Origin: Mycobacterium sp. ITM-2016-00318
GTDB taxonomy: Bacteria > Actinomycetota > Actinomycetes > Mycobacteriales > Mycobacteriaceae
Assembly (NCBI RefSeq): GCF_002968285.2
Contig: NZ_CP134400.1
Span: forward strand, 2,666,001 to 2,730,000
Length of the DNA stretch: 64,000 nt
Reading direction: 5' to 3'
The first letter of the stretch is position 1; each line of letters opens with the position of its first letter. A model generated the notes under the pieces. The model made no database searches. It saw nothing but the letters and a program-made list of their open reading frames with translations, and was not told where the DNA came from. Positions 18,001 through 25,456 of the stretch are shown piece by piece. The position numbers and the translations under genes are program-made.

Positions 18001-18264
18001 GTGGAGACGCTATTGGCCCGCGGCGGCGAGGATGATGTGCGCGAAGCCCAAGCCGCGATCGACAGGCTGGCGTCCGTGCGCTTCGATGACCATTTGGCTG
18101 TACGCGACATCTGGCTCGCACGTGTGCAGATGCTGATGGCGCAGGCCCACGGTGATGACGCGGCTCACGCGCACTTGCGGGACCGCTACCGTGACATGGC
18201 GAAAACGCTGGGCTTCGAAGGACACATCGCGTGGGGCGACGCAATGGTCGAGGGTGGGGAATAG
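15034..18264 (+). CDS. Zinc-ribbon / class III cyclase / AAA ATPase multidomain regulator
   Basis: 1076 residues. Order: a zinc ribbon (CGSCG...CHEC, residues ~23-42), a class III cyclase homology domain (~55-230), an AAA ATPase (Walker A GPPGIGKS near residue 281, Walker B VVYVIEDVHWID), then a long helical TPR-like region. This is the mycobacterial cyclase-ATPase family, but without the C-terminal LuxR HTH some members carry. In the cyclase domain the metal Asp residues remain (FADVV, FTGDG), while the substrate Lys position is Ser and the transition-state Asn is Gly in GEQVGMAQR, so nucleotide cyclisation is doubtful; it may be a nucleotide sensor. GTG at 15034 or ATG at 15082 could be the start. 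Confidence 0.82.
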   Translation: MSDAHDGTEAIIHGDHMTATGLTCGSCGAELRSADKFCHECAASVVAAPTPAEYKQVTVLFADVVRSMAIAAALDMERLREIVTDLVERSAAVVRRYGGSVEFTGDGVMAIFGAPVALEDHAFRACLAALAIQQEANRLAGEVARRDGVALRLRVGLNSGRVIAGEIGSGSFGYGAIGEQVGMAQRMESVAPPGGVMLSESTARLVEHAVTLAEPEWVRIKGADEPVRARRLVGIGPREGLVGRAEAPLVGRRQEMAALDAITDQAIVGCGGVVNVVGPPGIGKSRVAREAAAAAAGRGVEVFWTFCESHACEVPFHAVTRLLRAGTGVADLDEPAARARVREQLRDADPQDLLLLDDLLGIADPDVPLPPIDPDARRRRLTALINSVSLARSDPVVYVIEDVHWIDAVSESMFADFLTVIPETPSVVLVTYRPEYQGALTRMHGAQTISLAPLTEDETTRLLDELLGADSSVTAIGALIAGRAVGNPFFVEEMVRELAERGVLEGHRGGYTCRTDTAEVSVPATLQAAIAARIDRLEPGAKQTLNAAAVIGMHFTSELLTALGIDPVVDVLTRVELVDQVRFTPSAEYAFRHPLIRTVAYESQLKVDRAQMHRRVAAAIEQADPASADDNAALIAEHAEAAGEVEVAYGWAMRAGMWSTNRDVTAARVSWERARRIADSLPIDHPSRLQMRIAPCTMLCGSSWRGDYGNISDLFEELRELCTLADDKASLAIGMTGMLGEHFMHARLREASRWASEQMSLIESIADPMLTVALSVVASVVKCETGEFAEVLRWSNRVIELADDDPTKGNLFIGSPLAWALAQRAFARWALGQPGWRDDFDRAVATAQSADPISYAAVVNTLYGAAITCGLLLPDDAAVGEIDQALRAAERSADDVALGIARTGLGVALLHRASAADRQRGLELLEQLRDMCLHEIYYLSILHFGEVYIARERARRGDRAGALPLLRSAVDGMFNMGHLGPFIPGTGVLVETLLARGGEDDVREAQAAIDRLASVRFDDHLAVRDIWLARVQMLMAQAHGDDAAHAHLRDRYRDMAKTLGFEGHIAWGDAMVEGGE

Positions 18265-18372
18265 CGGTCAGGGAATGCGTCGAGCGCGATCGACCTCATC
18301 GGGCCGTGGTTGTCGCGTTGCGGGCTGTACGTTTCGACGCCGGGCAGCGTGCCTGAAGGCCGGCGAGAACCA

Positions 18373-20169
18373 TCAGGAACCGTGGCCGTCGCCGCCAGAC
18401 GCGCCAAGTGAGGAGCTGCCGGTCGACGACGAAGCGGCTGACGACGATGCGGCCGAGGAGCGTGCGCCGGTGGCCGCCCCCGCGCCGGCCGCGCCGGTTC
18501 GGGTAGTCGGCCGCTCGCCTTCGCTGCGGTGGGATCGGTCGGGGAGCTGCTCGGTCACCCCGAGCGAATCGCGCACCCCCGGCCGAGTCTTCGCCGGCTG
18601 ACCGGCACGCTTCGCTGGCTTGGGCGTCGAGGCGCTAGCCGAAGGCTCGGGCGTTGCCGTGGTGGACGACGCGGACGCACCGGCTGACGCCGACGGCACA
18701 TGCTGGATTCGCGTCGGCGTGTCAACCGACGTCACCTGATGGGTGCGGTTGCCGTGCCGGTCGACGTCGCCCGCTGGGTTCCGGTCGCCGTTCCCGTCGA
18801 CGGTCACCAATTGAGTTTGGTCGCCGTTCCCGTCGACAGTCCCCTGCTCGGTTTGGGTCGGCGTGTCCTTCGACGTCACCTGGCGGAAGATGTCGGCTGT
18901 AGCGGTTTCGGTGGCCGGTGCCGCAAGAGTGACCGGCGCGGGAATGCTCAGCAGCGATGGCAAGCCGACGATGGCCAGGGCGTTGTTGGTGCCCTCGCCG
19001 ACCGCGTTGACAAGATCGGTGGCCACCTTCACCGGGTTGAGCGGCGGGATGAGCCGTGCTGGGGTGGGTTCCCCCGGCAGGATGCTGCGGTCGTAGCCGA
19101 GTTCCACGAGCACCCGGAAGAACTGCTCGACCACGTCGATCAGCGGCTCGGGCACCCCGATCATGCGCAGCGGGGCGAACAACGGCAGGTCTTCGGTCTC
19201 GAAGAAGTAGTAGTCGGTGTCGCCGGTCTTGGTGTGGATGGGCGACGGTGTGCCCGGGTCAGCCAGGCTGGGTTCGAGGTCATACGGATGCACGTAGAGG
19301 GCGCCCAGAAGCGCGTTCGCGGTGGAGACGAGGTTGAGCGGGTACAGCGGGAAGTCGGAGGCGCCGTCGTACTGCCGGAGGATCTCGACCGTGTCGAACT
19401 GGGTGTCGGTCTGCGCGGGACCGTTTAAGGACACGTCGAGAATCGGGATGTAGAGGCCAGGGAACCGGCTGGCAATGCCGCCGTTGGGCAGGTTGGGGTC
19501 ACCGCTCAGCACGAAGTCGATGTCTGGGGCGTCGGTCCGCTCTGGGTACTGCTCGGCCAGCTTCTGCTTCTCGATGTTCGCGACGACCGCGCCCTGCGAG
19601 TAGCCGTAGATCACCAGACCCTCGTTGGGATGTGCGGCTATCGCATCCTCCAGGTTGGTCACCCCGCCCCGCACCGATCCGCCGAAGGTGCGATCGAACA
19701 GCCCTGACAGCTTCCACAGCGGCTCATCCGGCCAGCCGGGGCCATTGAGACCCCAGACGCTCTGCGGCCCGATCACGAACCAAACGAGGCGAGAGAACCC
19801 CGTGATGGGCCAAAACTCCATGGGGGCCGTTACCGGGATGTAGTCGATGTCCTGGCGTGGATGGGTCGGCGCGATGAAATGGTCCCTGACAGCGTCGATG
19901 TAGGCCTGGTCGGGCGTCGGAACGGTGGTGCCGCCCAGGACCAGGGCGGTCCTGTCAGGTGGTGGCACATAAAGGCAGTCGGTGGTGTTGCCGGGGCAGG
20001 GACTGCCTGCGGGTGGTGCGTCCGCCGACGCCGACGGGGTCGTGGCCGCCACTACCAGGGCTGCGACGCCGATCGACACCGTCATCCGGGTTGCGTTGCG
20101 CCGAACATTCCGTATTCCCGGCGCGACCGCCAACGCCCGAATCCGACCGATGTGTCTTGCGGTACCCAT
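18373..20169 (-). CDS. PE-PPE-domain serine hydrolase, exported
   Basis: 598 residues. A signal peptide (VAALVVAATTPSASA) is followed by a PE-PPE domain alpha/beta hydrolase (residues ~50-330) with the nucleophile elbow GYSQG; related proteins are esterases or lipases or make trehalose polyphleates. The C-terminal ~250 residues are low complexity: several copies of a VDGNGD-type motif, then Ser/Ala/Thr-rich sequence. The ATG at 20169 has GGAGG seven nt upstream; 20172 is also possible. The gene is convergent with the cyclase/ATPase gene (108 bp gap) and has a perfect 18 bp palindrome upstream. Confidence 0.8.
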   Translation of the reverse strand: MGTARHIGRIRALAVAPGIRNVRRNATRMTVSIGVAALVVAATTPSASADAPPAGSPCPGNTTDCLYVPPPDRTALVLGGTTVPTPDQAYIDAVRDHFIAPTHPRQDIDYIPVTAPMEFWPITGFSRLVWFVIGPQSVWGLNGPGWPDEPLWKLSGLFDRTFGGSVRGGVTNLEDAIAAHPNEGLVIYGYSQGAVVANIEKQKLAEQYPERTDAPDIDFVLSGDPNLPNGGIASRFPGLYIPILDVSLNGPAQTDTQFDTVEILRQYDGASDFPLYPLNLVSTANALLGALYVHPYDLEPSLADPGTPSPIHTKTGDTDYYFFETEDLPLFAPLRMIGVPEPLIDVVEQFFRVLVELGYDRSILPGEPTPARLIPPLNPVKVATDLVNAVGEGTNNALAIVGLPSLLSIPAPVTLAAPATETATADIFRQVTSKDTPTQTEQGTVDGNGDQTQLVTVDGNGDRNPAGDVDRHGNRTHQVTSVDTPTRIQHVPSASAGASASSTTATPEPSASASTPKPAKRAGQPAKTRPGVRDSLGVTEQLPDRSHRSEGERPTTRTGAAGAGAATGARSSAASSSAASSSTGSSSLGASGGDGHGS

Positions 20170-20267
20170 CATCCGTCCTCCACATGGGTCCTGGCGAAAT
20201 CGATGGCCCACCGCGTCCGGTGTCGAGTTCCGCGAGGGAATCTTCCTCGCGTGCGGTGCGAAGGAGC

Positions 20268-20285
20268 GCAGTAGTGCACTACTGC
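20268..20285. promoter_or_regulatory. Perfect 18 bp palindrome upstream of the PE-PPE gene
   Basis: GCAGTAGTGCACTACTGC is a perfect inverted repeat about 100 bp upstream of the hydrolase start. The size and symmetry fit an operator for a dimeric repressor of TetR or GntR type. The regulator is not identified. Confidence 0.5.
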
Positions 20286-20340
20286 AATCTCGCCCGGTTT
20301 CGGCGCGGTCCTAACGTAGCCGCGAACCTAAGACTCAAGG

Positions 20341-20592
20341 TCAGCGGAGCGCCCGAGCGATCCGCGTCTGGCGCTGCCCGCGAACGTCATCGGCACACTC
20401 CCCAAACCAACTGTCTTGTACAGCCCGCTCGCGCTCAAGCCGCCCCTCGGCGTTTCGGTTGCGGCGCAACCGCATTCCTTCCGCGCACCAAGTTTCACCC
20501 TTCTCGATCGTGGCGACGGTGCGACCGTTGCGCTGGACGCAGTACCGCCCGGCGGGCAGGGGGCCGCGGGCCTGACTCTCAGTTATTAGCAC
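20341..20592 (-). CDS. Hypothetical small ORF (doubtful)
   Basis: 83 codons starting at an ATG; composition is Arg-rich in its second half. It overlaps the next upstream frame (20586-20864) by 7 bp, as in phage gene clusters, and contains GRYCVQRNGRTVATIEKG, which looks protein-like. No family recognised. It lies in the 640 bp stretch (20212-20853) between the hydrolase and the integrase remnant, which otherwise holds only the palindrome. May be debris of the older element. Confidence 0.25.
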   Translation of the reverse strand: MLITESQARGPLPAGRYCVQRNGRTVATIEKGETWCAEGMRLRRNRNAEGRLERERAVQDSWFGECADDVRGQRQTRIARALR

Positions 20593-20864
20593 CGCCCCTT
20601 CCCTGTCACGCTTCGGCGTCGTCGTGATCCGCCCCTCGCGCGCCCCCCAACCCGCTCGCGCTGCGGAGCGCTGCGGCCGGGGTCGAAGGGCACTGGGCGG
20701 GCGGGGACAGAAGTCGCTGCGGCAATCCGCTCAGCTTCACCAAGGGTCAGGGTCTTGATCTTGGAAGAGTCGACTCCGGCGGGTTCGGCGGCGCCGGTGC
20801 GGGTCCGCAGTGCCTTGGCGCGCGTGATGTGTTCAAGTTCCATTGTCTTCGTTATGGCTGTCAC
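20586..20864 (-). CDS. Hypothetical small ORF divergent from the integrase remnant (doubtful)
   Basis: 92 codons; the first half (MELEHITRAKALRTRTG, KIKTLTLGEAERIAAATS) looks plausible as a small helical protein, the second half is Arg/Gly-rich. It starts 10 bp inside the integrase 5' end on the other strand. Could be a remnant of a control gene of the older element; no recognised domain. Confidence 0.25.
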   Translation of the reverse strand: MTAITKTMELEHITRAKALRTRTGAAEPAGVDSSKIKTLTLGEAERIAAATSVPARPVPFDPGRSAPQRERVGGRARGGSRRRRSVTGKGRC

Positions 20865-22065
20865 CAGGAATCAGCGGGTAGGGATCGACGACCGTTGGAC
20901 CAGGCGCGTCAAGGGTCCAGACGGCCGGATGGTCACTGCCGACTCGGCCCTGAAGGGCAAGGTGACGCGCTGGCGCGTTCGATGGGTGGTCGACGGGCGC
21001 GAGCACTCCAAAGTGTTCGACCGCAAGGTAGACGCGCAGGCGCACCTGGACGGGCTGACGGCTGAAGTCGTCCGGGGCACCTACGTTTCCCCGCGCAAGT
21101 CCGCTGCCCTCTTCAAGACCGTCGCCGATGAATGCTTACAGGGCAAGGGGTCTCGGAAACCCAAGACGGTCGCCGGTTACAACAGCCTGTTGGACACGCT
21201 CATCCTGCCGCGCTGGGGTGATATGAGGTTGGCCGACATCACGCACGGTGAGCTACAGCGGTGGATCAACGCGCTATAGGCGAACGGGTCCACCCGCACA
21301 GAGGGCAACGGCCTTTCGGCGTCCCGGGTCATCCAGACACACCAGTGCATGTCGGCAATCCTCAAATACGCCATCCGTACCGAACGCCTGGCAAGAAACG
21401 TCGCGGACAGCATCGAGCTGCCGCGCAAGGGTGACTCCCAGCGCCGGTACCTGACCCACGAGCAATTGCAGACCCTTGCCGCTGAGGCGGGACGATTCGA
21501 GACGTTGACGCTCGTGCTCAGGTATTGCGGCCTGCGCTTCGGTGAAGCTGTCGCGCTGCGGGGAAGAGACGTCAAGGACAAGACAATCACCGTTAGGTCG
21601 TCGGTGACGAACGTGACGGGTCGGGGGTTAGTGGAGGACACCACCAAGACGGGCAAGGCGCGTTGGGCGCCGGTGCCGGGTCTGGTATGGGAAGGCTGAA
21701 GAATGAACTGCCCGCCGACCCCGACGCGCTGGTGTTCCCCGGCAAGGGGGATACCTAACTACTGGCGAATACCGGTGGGTGTTCGACCGCCGCGACCAAG
21801 TCCGGTGTGCCGGGACTGGTACCGCACGAGCTGCGGCACACGTGTGCCTCCCTGGCTATCGCGTCCGGCGCGAACGTGCTCGCCGTGCAACGCCTGCTCG
21901 GTCACCTCACCGCGTCGATGACCCCAGGATCGCTACGGCCATCTGTTCAGCGGTGACTTGACGAGGGTGGCGAAGCGCTTGGATACCGCAGCCAAGGCTG
22001 CCCGCAAGACTGCTGCGGTACCACTGCGGTATCCGGCAGATTCGGTATCGAATAGATCGGCCTAG
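20854..22065 (+). pseudogene. Decayed tyrosine integrase of the older element
   Basis: Aligns by eye over its length with the intact integrase at 32261-33484. The arm-binding N-terminus and SAM-like core are open to an in-frame TAG at 21277-21279 (WINAL then stop, where the intact gene has Ser), then GLSASRVIQTHQ, CGLRFGEAVALRG with catalytic Arg, and NVTGRGLVEDTTK follow to a stop at 21697. After at least one frameshift the catalytic PHELRHTCASLAIASGANV block appears near 21822, and after another the YGHLF end with the catalytic Tyr near 21937. At least one nonsense and two frame changes make it non-functional. It ends 27 bp before the attachment-site repeat at 22092. Confidence 0.88.
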
Positions 22066-22091
22066 ATACGGGCTCTGGACTGCGAATACGG

Positions 22092-22140
22092 GGTGCCCTC
22101 GGTGAGATTCGAACTCACACTGTACGGGTTTTGAATCCGT
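22092..22140 (-). repeat. attL: 49 bp exact copy of the tRNA-Leu 3' end
   Basis: Identical over 49 bp to 33497-33545 and in direct orientation; it stops exactly at the anticodon stem. It is the left boundary of the intact satellite and, at the same time, the right boundary of the older element. The base before it is G, so the CCA end of the tRNA is not preserved, and no 5' tRNA half is present; it is not a functional tRNA. Confidence 0.9.
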
Positions 22141-22238
22141 CTTATCTGACATTAGTCAGTGCAAGCTGCGTTGGTTGTCCGACAAAGCAGCAGGTCAGAC
22201 GGTTGGTTGTGTTGGCGGGCTACGGCTGTTGTCGAATC

Positions 22239-22262
22239 TACTGCGGACGCTCTGCGGACGGT
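22239..22262 (+). other. Candidate integrase arm-type sites, left arm
   Basis: Two direct copies of CTGCGGACG (22241-22249 and 22252-22260), centred 11 bp apart, about 100 bp inside attL in a gene-free stretch. The same pair with the same spacing occurs inside attR (33420-33439). This is what would be expected for the arm-binding sites of a lambda/L5-type integrase. Confidence 0.5.
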
Positions 22263-22312
22263 GCGAATGCTGTACCTCGTCGCGTCGGCGTCCGTCGTTT
22301 CAGCCGCCGCCT

Positions 22313-22819
22313 TCAGTCGAAAAGGTGCGGACATCCAATCGCGATTTCCATGAGCGTGGTTGCCAGGACAAACAGAGCCGCTAGACCAAAGAGGAGGAGT
22401 CCGCCTATCCACGTACGGTAACCCGGAAACGCCTTCCGGTTCTTTGACTGGCGAGGTCTGGGCGTTAGCTTGTCAATCCAGCCCCCGTCGACGCCTTCCT
22501 GGTCACGAGCCTTTGCAAACGTGTGGCCGTGTACCGGGACGTCCATCTTCCACTCCCTCTTTTCGACGTCTTCCAACCAGTGGGCGTCATATATCTCGGC
22601 CTGGCGATGCCGAGCCATCAGGGTGATGCAGAGGAATGTGACCAGTAGGGATAGCAAAGAGCTAATAATTCGGGCGGAGTTACTAGAGTCTGCACCCACT
22701 GCAATCGTGAATAAGAATGCCTGTGCTGTCAGACTGAGAACTGGCACCTGCCAGACGAGGTTGTCCCATTGAAGGCGTCGCGCAGCAACGACTGAGTACA
22801 CGACTTCCGGTGTCGGCAT
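22313..22819 (-). CDS. Membrane protein next to attL, possible cargo
   Basis: 168 residues with three hydrophobic helices (VLSLTAQAFLFTIAVGA, SLLSLLVTFLCITLMA and a C-terminal one with GGLLLFGLAALFVLATTL) separated by a ~65-residue charged cytoplasmic-looking loop. I do not recognise a named family. Genes placed between the last structural gene and the attachment site of phages and satellites are often lysogenic cargo such as superinfection exclusion or defence; this is inference from position only. It starts 72 bp downstream of the head-stopper stop. Confidence 0.7.
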   Translation of the reverse strand: MPTPEVVYSVVAARRLQWDNLVWQVPVLSLTAQAFLFTIAVGADSSNSARIISSLLSLLVTFLCITLMARHRQAEIYDAHWLEDVEKREWKMDVPVHGHTFAKARDQEGVDGGWIDKLTPRPRQSKNRKAFPGYRTWIGGLLLFGLAALFVLATTLMEIAIGCPHLFD

Positions 22820-22891
22820 GGTCGCAATGCTGTCAGAAGAAGGAAGCGACGGGGGGCCAAGCAGTTGCGGCGTGTCACGTCGCCGCAGTAA

Positions 22892-23236
22892 TCAGCCCGC
22901 GACCCGTCGCAAATGGACCAGAACGCCAGGTGTGAATCTGAATGGGCCGTGGTTGTAATCCTGGGATTGTCCGATGACTTCGTACTGCCCGTCGGGTAGG
23001 TCGATGACGTCGTATGCTCCCGCTGGAAAATCAGCAGGCGCGAAGAGGTCAACGTCGGTCACGACCAGGTCGTCGGGGCGCGGTTCGAAGCTTGACGCAA
23101 CCGACCAGCCGTACACCTTCGCTGCGGTGCCAGGGCTGTCCTTCGGCGGGGTGTAGACGGCGGTTTCGCTCCCGTACCCGTTGACCGGGCCTGCACTGTA
23201 GGTGTGCAGCCCGACCTCCAATAGTTGCGGGAACAT
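22892..23236 (-). CDS. Head-to-tail stopper / head completion protein
   Basis: 114 residues. The sequence is beta-rich with PPKDSPGTAAKVYGW near the N-terminus, VTDVDLFAPADFPAGAYD in the middle and PDGQYEVIGQSQDYNHGPF near the end, a pattern typical of phage head-tail stoppers that close the neck. It begins directly after the stop of the adaptor gene with no gap. It is the last recognisable structural gene; the tail genes that would come next in a complete siphophage are absent. Confidence 0.7.
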   Translation of the reverse strand: MFPQLLEVGLHTYSAGPVNGYGSETAVYTPPKDSPGTAAKVYGWSVASSFEPRPDDLVVTDVDLFAPADFPAGAYDVIDLPDGQYEVIGQSQDYNHGPFRFTPGVLVHLRRVAG

Positions 23237-23554
23237 CTACACGGCTCGCTTGCGGTAGCGATTGAGGACGAACAGTTCGGCCAGTGTCCAGCCTTGGAAT
23301 GCGCCGCGCAGCGAATGGCTGAACGGGCCGCTAGTTAGGTCGTGGGCCAATCCGGAAGGGTTGGACACCATGCGGGCGGCGGCGGTGACGATGACCGCAT
23401 CCAACTCTTCGTTGGGTTCCCATTCGCTTCCGCCGCGCACGTACGCCTTGACCATCACAGTCACTATCGGGATGGCCTGCTCGGCGGTCGTCAGGATGGC
23501 GGCGTCCTCGGGCCTGCCGAGGAACGCCGCCACCTGATACGGCTCGACAGTCAC
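23237..23554 (-). CDS. Head-tail adaptor (gp6-like) protein
   Basis: About 105 residues from the GTG at 23554, which shares a base with the stop of the major capsid gene. Helical, with EPYQVAAFLGRPEDAAI at the start, a central helix (EELDAVIVTAAARMVSNPSG) and ALRG-like HSLRGAFQGWTLAELFVLNRYRK at the end: the usual layout of adaptors that bind the portal and count DNA-end contacts. The longer frame reaching 23620 runs inside the capsid gene. Position after the capsid gene fits. Confidence 0.72.
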   Translation of the reverse strand: MTVEPYQVAAFLGRPEDAAILTTAEQAIPIVTVMVKAYVRGGSEWEPNEELDAVIVTAAARMVSNPSGLAHDLTSGPFSHSLRGAFQGWTLAELFVLNRYRKRAV

Positions 23555-24399
23555 TAGCTGCCCGGAGTGACGAGGACGACGACAGCCTTGGGCTGAAGCA
23601 GCCCGAGGTCGTAGCGGCATGTGACCCGCAGACCGACCTGGTCGTACTCCGCGTACCGCTCGGTGAGCACCGTCACCGAAGGTGCGACATCGCGAGCGAC
23701 AGCCACCTGGTTGAAGTCAGCCAGAATCGCGGTGCCCTCCGGAATCTTGTTGGTCGGCGTCACCGGGATTCCGAACAAGCGGTAGGTCGGGCCGTCGGTG
23801 ACATCGGACTCGAGGAGGTACTTCTTGGAGCCGGTCGCTTCCTTGAGCTTGCGGAGCTTGACGAAGTCGCCGCCGTTGAACAGCCACCGGTTGGGCATGA
23901 CTTCGTTAGCCACGCAGGTGCCGATGGCGTCGAGGAGACTGTCTGCATCTGTGACGTCCAACTCGGTGGTGACGGTGCCCGCCTGGTGGAGAAGGCCGCG
24001 GATGGAGTCCGAGGCAGCATTGCCGGTCAACAGTGCAAGGTCCAGCTTGTCGCTGACGTCCTTGACAAGGCGGGCCTTCAAGACTGCGTCGATACCGATA
24101 ACCGACTGCCGCACAAGCTCGTTGGTGTAGCGCAGAATGACCTTCAGCGATTTGCGCTCGGTCGGCATCAACACAAGTTCGTCGAAGTCGACATCGGCGG
24201 TGTCGGGAATCAATCCGCCCTCACCGACGAACCCAACGGTGGCGCCGGAAACGAGCTTTGGTACACGCAGCACACCTGACGTGTCGAAGATGCGCGGGCC
24301 GCTGGAAAGCACCACCGAAGCGGCTTCGAGCGGCTGCACTAGAAGTGAACTGACTTGGTCGGCAAGCAATTCGGGATTGGTGGCAGTTGTTTCAGCCAT
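23554..24399 (-). CDS. HK97-fold major capsid protein
   Basis: 281 residues. N-arm with LLVQPLEAASVVLSSGPRIF, then GFVGEGGLIPDTADVDFDELVL, ERKSLKVILRYTNELVRQS, and a C-terminal A-domain containing GLRVTCRYDLGLLQPKA. These are the features of the short HK97-type capsid proteins of actinophages, which lack a long N-terminal delta domain and use a separate scaffold. No prohead protease gene is nearby, consistent with that type. A weak AGGA lies upstream of the ATG. Builds the satellite's own procapsid. Confidence 0.88.
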   Translation of the reverse strand: MAETTATNPELLADQVSSLLVQPLEAASVVLSSGPRIFDTSGVLRVPKLVSGATVGFVGEGGLIPDTADVDFDELVLMPTERKSLKVILRYTNELVRQSVIGIDAVLKARLVKDVSDKLDLALLTGNAASDSIRGLLHQAGTVTTELDVTDADSLLDAIGTCVANEVMPNRWLFNGGDFVKLRKLKEATGSKKYLLESDVTDGPTYRLFGIPVTPTNKIPEGTAILADFNQVAVARDVAPSVTVLTERYAEYDQVGLRVTCRYDLGLLQPKAVVVLVTPGS

Positions 24400-24508
24400 A
24401 GATGAGTCCTGTTCCAGACAAAGGGATTAGGGAAACCCGTGCCACCAGGACAACGATGGGGGCCGGCCACCAGGACCGACCCCACCAGAATACCTGTAGA
24501 GACCGCGA

Positions 24509-24991
24509 TTAAGGAATGACGCCACCTATTGATTTCCAATGGGTCGTTAGCTCTTCCTTCATCGGCTCTTCTAGGTCTTGCCTCGACTTTTCTAAAGCCT
24601 CCCGCACCGACTCCTGGTTCGTCTCATCAAGCTGTCGGGCAAGATCCTCGCCTTCTTGCTTCCACCCCGGTGCCAGATGCTTATCGATGAACTCCTCCGT
24701 TGCCTGGATTTGAGGATGGGCCCCAGCGTCTTTCGCCCTCTCGTAAAGCTCGCGTAGCTCGTAGGGGCGTCGTTGGTCGAGGATGTATTCGGCGTCTACG
24801 ACTATCCCGCGTCTCACCGGAATGCCGTATCTCAGAGCGACTGCGATATCCGAGGGCATCTGCGGTCGCTCAGCGTCCTGCCAACCGCCAATGGTTTCAA
24901 GATTGCCGCCCATCTCCACGTATCTGCTCGGCGACAGTTGCTCGAAGGTCGTCCACTGCAATACGCCATCGGGCCTAACCAAATACATCAT
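24509..24991 (-). CDS. Unknown protein between scaffold and capsid genes
   Basis: 160 residues. N-terminal half mixed alpha/beta (DGVLQWTTFEQLSPSRY, GGWQDAERPQMPS), C-terminal ~60 residues a highly charged helix that could form a coiled coil (EDLARQLDETNQESVREALE). I recognise no family. Its position between the scaffold and capsid genes suggests a morphogenesis role; in capsid-forming satellites a capsid-size or host-phage interaction function is possible, but that is speculation. 109 bp separate it from the capsid start. Confidence 0.65.
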   Translation of the reverse strand: MMYLVRPDGVLQWTTFEQLSPSRYVEMGGNLETIGGWQDAERPQMPSDIAVALRYGIPVRRGIVVDAEYILDQRRPYELRELYERAKDAGAHPQIQATEEFIDKHLAPGWKQEGEDLARQLDETNQESVREALEKSRQDLEEPMKEELTTHWKSIGGVIP

Positions 24992-25006
24992 CAGCCGATG
25001 TCCCCC

Positions 25007-25456
25007 TTATCCGGCTTTATTTCTCAGGATTGCGGCAAGGTCGACGGTAGCGGGTGAGGCTGACACGCCCTGGCCAATTTGACCGGCGGGTCGTCGTGCG
25101 GCCAGATGCGGTTTCCGAGCCACAAGGTCTTCAATTGCGGACGTCAGGGTGCCCGGGTCATCAAGATGGTCTTCGGAGAAGGGAAGGTCCGCAGGATCTG
25201 CTAGACGTCCCGTGGAGCGGACAAGTTCGTTGTGCAGGCGGTGAGCGAGTTCGTCGGCCCGCTGTGCTCGCTGCCGGTACTTGCCGTTTTCCTGCCGTAG
25301 TTGTTCGACGTAGGCACGGCTGAAGGAGTCGGCTTCGGTTTCGTCGGTTTCGGCCGGCGCCTCCTCCGGCGCCTGCTTAATACGTTCATCAGTTGCACCT
25401 TCCTGTTCGTCGGTGGTGTCCTCCACCGGGTTTTCGTCAAGCTGTTGCTCGGTCAT
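25007..25456 (-). CDS. Capsid scaffolding protein
   Basis: 149 residues, very acidic N-terminus (Glu/Asp/Thr-rich, residues 1-45), a central helix with heptad-like pattern (YVEQLRQENGKYRQRAQRAD), and a short basic C-terminal end (VDLAAILRNKAG) that resembles the capsid-binding helix of siphophage scaffolds. Order portal, minor head protein, scaffold, capsid is standard for actinophages. The start overlaps the 3' end of the minor head protein gene by 20 bp. Confidence 0.78.
   Translation of the reverse strand: MTEQQLDENPVEDTTDEQEGATDERIKQAPEEAPAETDETEADSFSRAYVEQLRQENGKYRQRAQRADELAHRLHNELVRSTGRLADPADLPFSEDHLDDPGTLTSAIEDLVARKPHLAARRPAGQIGQGVSASPATVDLAAILRNKAG

Larger units (their letters stand above)
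14774..22140. mobile_element. Older, decayed integrated element at tRNA-Leu
   Basis: Bounded by direct copies of the tRNA 3' end. It contains a cyclase/ATPase regulator, a PE-PPE-domain hydrolase, a stretch of weak reading frames and, next to the right boundary, a broken tyrosine integrase. The integrase-next-to-att layout mirrors the intact element to its right. Whether the two large genes were truly imported is inference; their codon use is not obviously unlike the chromosome. Confidence 0.5.

Noticed and set aside
22092..22140. Possible second tRNA-Leu
   Set aside because: Only the 3' portion up to the anticodon stem is present, so no cloverleaf can form.
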